Part shown: piece after piece, positions 62,819 through 64,000 of the stretch | How positions within the stretch are numbered: the first letter of the stretch is position 1 | How the letters are laid out: every line of letters begins with the position of its first letter | Origin: Paenibacillus peoriae KCTC 3763 | GTDB lineage: Bacteria > Bacillota > Bacilli > Paenibacillales > Paenibacillaceae | Length of the DNA stretch: 64,000 nt | Assembly: GCF_000236805.1 (NCBI RefSeq) | Contig: NZ_AGFX01000030.1 | Coordinates: 186,001 to 250,000 of the forward strand | Direction of reading: 5' to 3' | Made by a program: the position numbers and the translations under genes | Notes under the pieces: model-generated | What the model was told of the DNA's origin: nothing | The model's database searches: none | The model's input: only the letters and a program-made list of their open reading frames with translations

Positions 62819-64000
62819 TTGAATAAACAACAGAATGATCAGCCGCAAGGCTTGCGTTTTGATATTTATGAACGCATTCATTTGACGGAGGAAGCTGCCG
62901 GGATTGCTGAGTTGGAGGAAATTGAGCTTCTGCCACGCATTCAGGTTGTAACCCACGGCGACCATGCCGCTTTGCGAGGGCATTTGCTGCTGGAGGGCGT
63001 GTACCGCACACCTGAACAGGCTACGAGCGAGCTTCATCATTTGATACCTGTGGAAATTACCATTCCGATGAACCGGGTAGGAAGATTGGAAGATATTTCG
63101 GTCGAGATTGAAAATTTTGACGTGGATCTGCTCTCCTTACGTAGTCTGAATATTACTGGCGTTCTTTCGTTGCACGGGGTGGAAAGCTCGCATGCCGAGG
63201 AGACGGCGGTTTGGCTGGATGATGAATTTACCGTGGTGCATGCACCTGACCATCCGACCCAATCTCCTTCCGCCGATGGTGAGCATCGGCAGGAAGGGAT
63301 TTATTCACCTCAACAGGAGTTTGCTTCCTGGGAACAGCCATCACTGGACCATGGGGAGCAGAAACTCTCACTGTCACCGGAACAGCAAGCTTATGAGCCA
63401 GCTGTAGACTCTAATCGATTCTATGAGCCTTGGACGGGCAAAGCGGTTGAAGATAGCTCTACCGAGATAAAGCACGAATATGCTGCACCTGAAGTATGGG
63501 GATTTCAGCAGGAGGAAGCATGGACGGGAAGTGAGCCGAAGGTATCTGCTGTATCTTCAGATATGGTGCATGATCCATTGCAGTCTGAAGCACATTCCTC
63601 AGCAGAGCAGGGGGGCTATCTGGAGCCGCAATTGGAAGCGAGCCAGGTGGATGATTATAGACCTGAAGCGTCAGAGCAGGTGGACCATGCGGTTCATGAC
63701 ACCATTGCCGACGAGAAACCGGAGATGCGCGTAGCGCTTAACAGCAAAAAGGACGAAGGAGCAGACGAGCCGGACACGGTTGTCTACTCGTCGTTGCTCC
63801 AATCGAGCCGTTCAGTGAAGGAAGCGGAATACCAGCAACAGCTGAAGCAACAGCCAGAGGATCAGGATCAGAAAGCCGAAGAAGAGCGTGAGGATGCCAA
63901 GTGGAAAAACCTTTTTTTCCATACACAGGATGAAACGCCTTTCCGCAAAGTCCGCTTGTGCATCGTGCAGCGTGAGGATACGCTGGAAACGATAGCTGAT
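62819..64000 (+). CDS. spoVID: Stage VI/spore coat morphogenetic protein SpoVID, 3' truncated by window edge
   Basis: An open frame with no stop for 394 codons to the last base. The N-terminal domain (GLRFDIYERIHLTEEAAGI, VEITIPMNRVGRLEDISVEI with FDVDLLSLRSLNITGVL) matches SpoVID of Bacillus, a long Glu/Gln/Ser-rich middle follows, and the last residues FRKVRLCIVQREDTLETIAD are the beginning of the C-terminal LysM domain. It directs coat assembly on the forespore. Position after hemL is as in B. subtilis. TTG at 62819, nine bases after AAAGGAGG, is preferred to the ATG at 62810 that touches that site. Confidence 0.9.
   Translation, partial: MNKQQNDQPQGLRFDIYERIHLTEEAAGIAELEEIELLPRIQVVTHGDHAALRGHLLLEGVYRTPEQATSELHHLIPVEITIPMNRVGRLEDISVEIENFDVDLLSLRSLNITGVLSLHGVESSHAEETAVWLDDEFTVVHAPDHPTQSPSADGEHRQEGIYSPQQEFASWEQPSLDHGEQKLSLSPEQQAYEPAVDSNRFYEPWTGKAVEDSSTEIKHEYAAPEVWGFQQEEAWTGSEPKVSAVSSDMVHDPLQSEAHSSAEQGGYLEPQLEASQVDDYRPEASEQVDHAVHDTIADEKPEMRVALNSKKDEGADEPDTVVYSSLLQSSRSVKEAEYQQQLKQQPEDQDQKAEEEREDAKWKNLFFHTQDETPFRKVRLCIVQREDTLETIAD

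Overview
The window looks like a chromosomal segment of a Paenibacillus, most likely close to the P. polymyxa group. The reasons are the clpP-clpX-lonB-lonA-ysxC-hem operon-spoVID backbone of spore-forming Firmicutes, Shine-Dalgarno sites of the AAGGAGG type, LicT/RAT antitermination, cre-like sites, and a mixture of sugar PTS and CUT1 ABC operons. The species call is inference; no 16S rRNA gene is present.

Layout. 1-8.6 kb: the 3' end of a glycosyltransferase, a receiver-domain protein, a small possible pseudo-receiver, a histidine-kinase-like membrane ATPase, a 1475-residue GT-C-like membrane protein and an atypical OmpR-type regulator; with the GDP-mannose gene manC (8.7-10.1 kb) this resembles a cell-surface polysaccharide locus under two-component control. 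10.3-10.8 kb: membrane-anchored thioredoxin-like protein. 11.2-19.1 kb: a beta-glucoside island with bglP and licT (each behind a RAT/terminator leader), a LacI-type regulator, two Gfo/Idh/MocA oxidoreductases (the first very like E. coli YhhX) and a 6-phospho-beta-glucosidase. 19.2-21.1 kb: tandem glycine riboswitch controlling an Na+/alanine-glycine symporter. 21.1-29.4 kb: a LysR regulator divergent from a biotin-independent malonate decarboxylase operon (mdcH-A-B-C-DE-G) ending in an acyltransferase-3-like membrane protein. 29.6-33.7 kb: a NagE-like PTS IICB gene divergent from glpFK. 33.9-39.8 kb: a LacI regulator divergent from a CUT1 ABC importer with a GH1 beta-glucosidase. 39.9-41.0 kb: exodeoxyribonuclease III and tRNA-Arg(TCT).

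41.3-64 kb is the conserved backbone: a ysoA-like gene, tig, clpP, clpX, ispG, lonB, lonA, ysxC, an unknown gene, speD, then hemA-hemX-precorrin-2 dehydrogenase-hemC-cobA/hemD-hemB-hemL, an RluD-type pseudouridine synthase, and the start of spoVID, which runs off the right edge. The hem operon makes uroporphyrinogen III from glutamyl-tRNA and also carries the first siroheme steps.

Most notable: (i) mdcH has no ATG, GTG or TTG upstream of its essential GQGSQ motif and appears to start at CTG; (ii) the speD leader folds into a hairpin whose loop is complementary to the speD Shine-Dalgarno region, with a possible pseudoknot, a candidate undescribed riboregulator; (iii) an in-frame 42-codon tail or gene remnant follows the LysR stop codon; (iv) the acyltransferase-like gene of the malonate operon has Gln where the family has its catalytic His, and no malonate carrier is present; (v) a cluster of degenerate two-component proteins flanks the giant GT-C-like gene. 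No insertion sequence, prophage or CRISPR array was seen.
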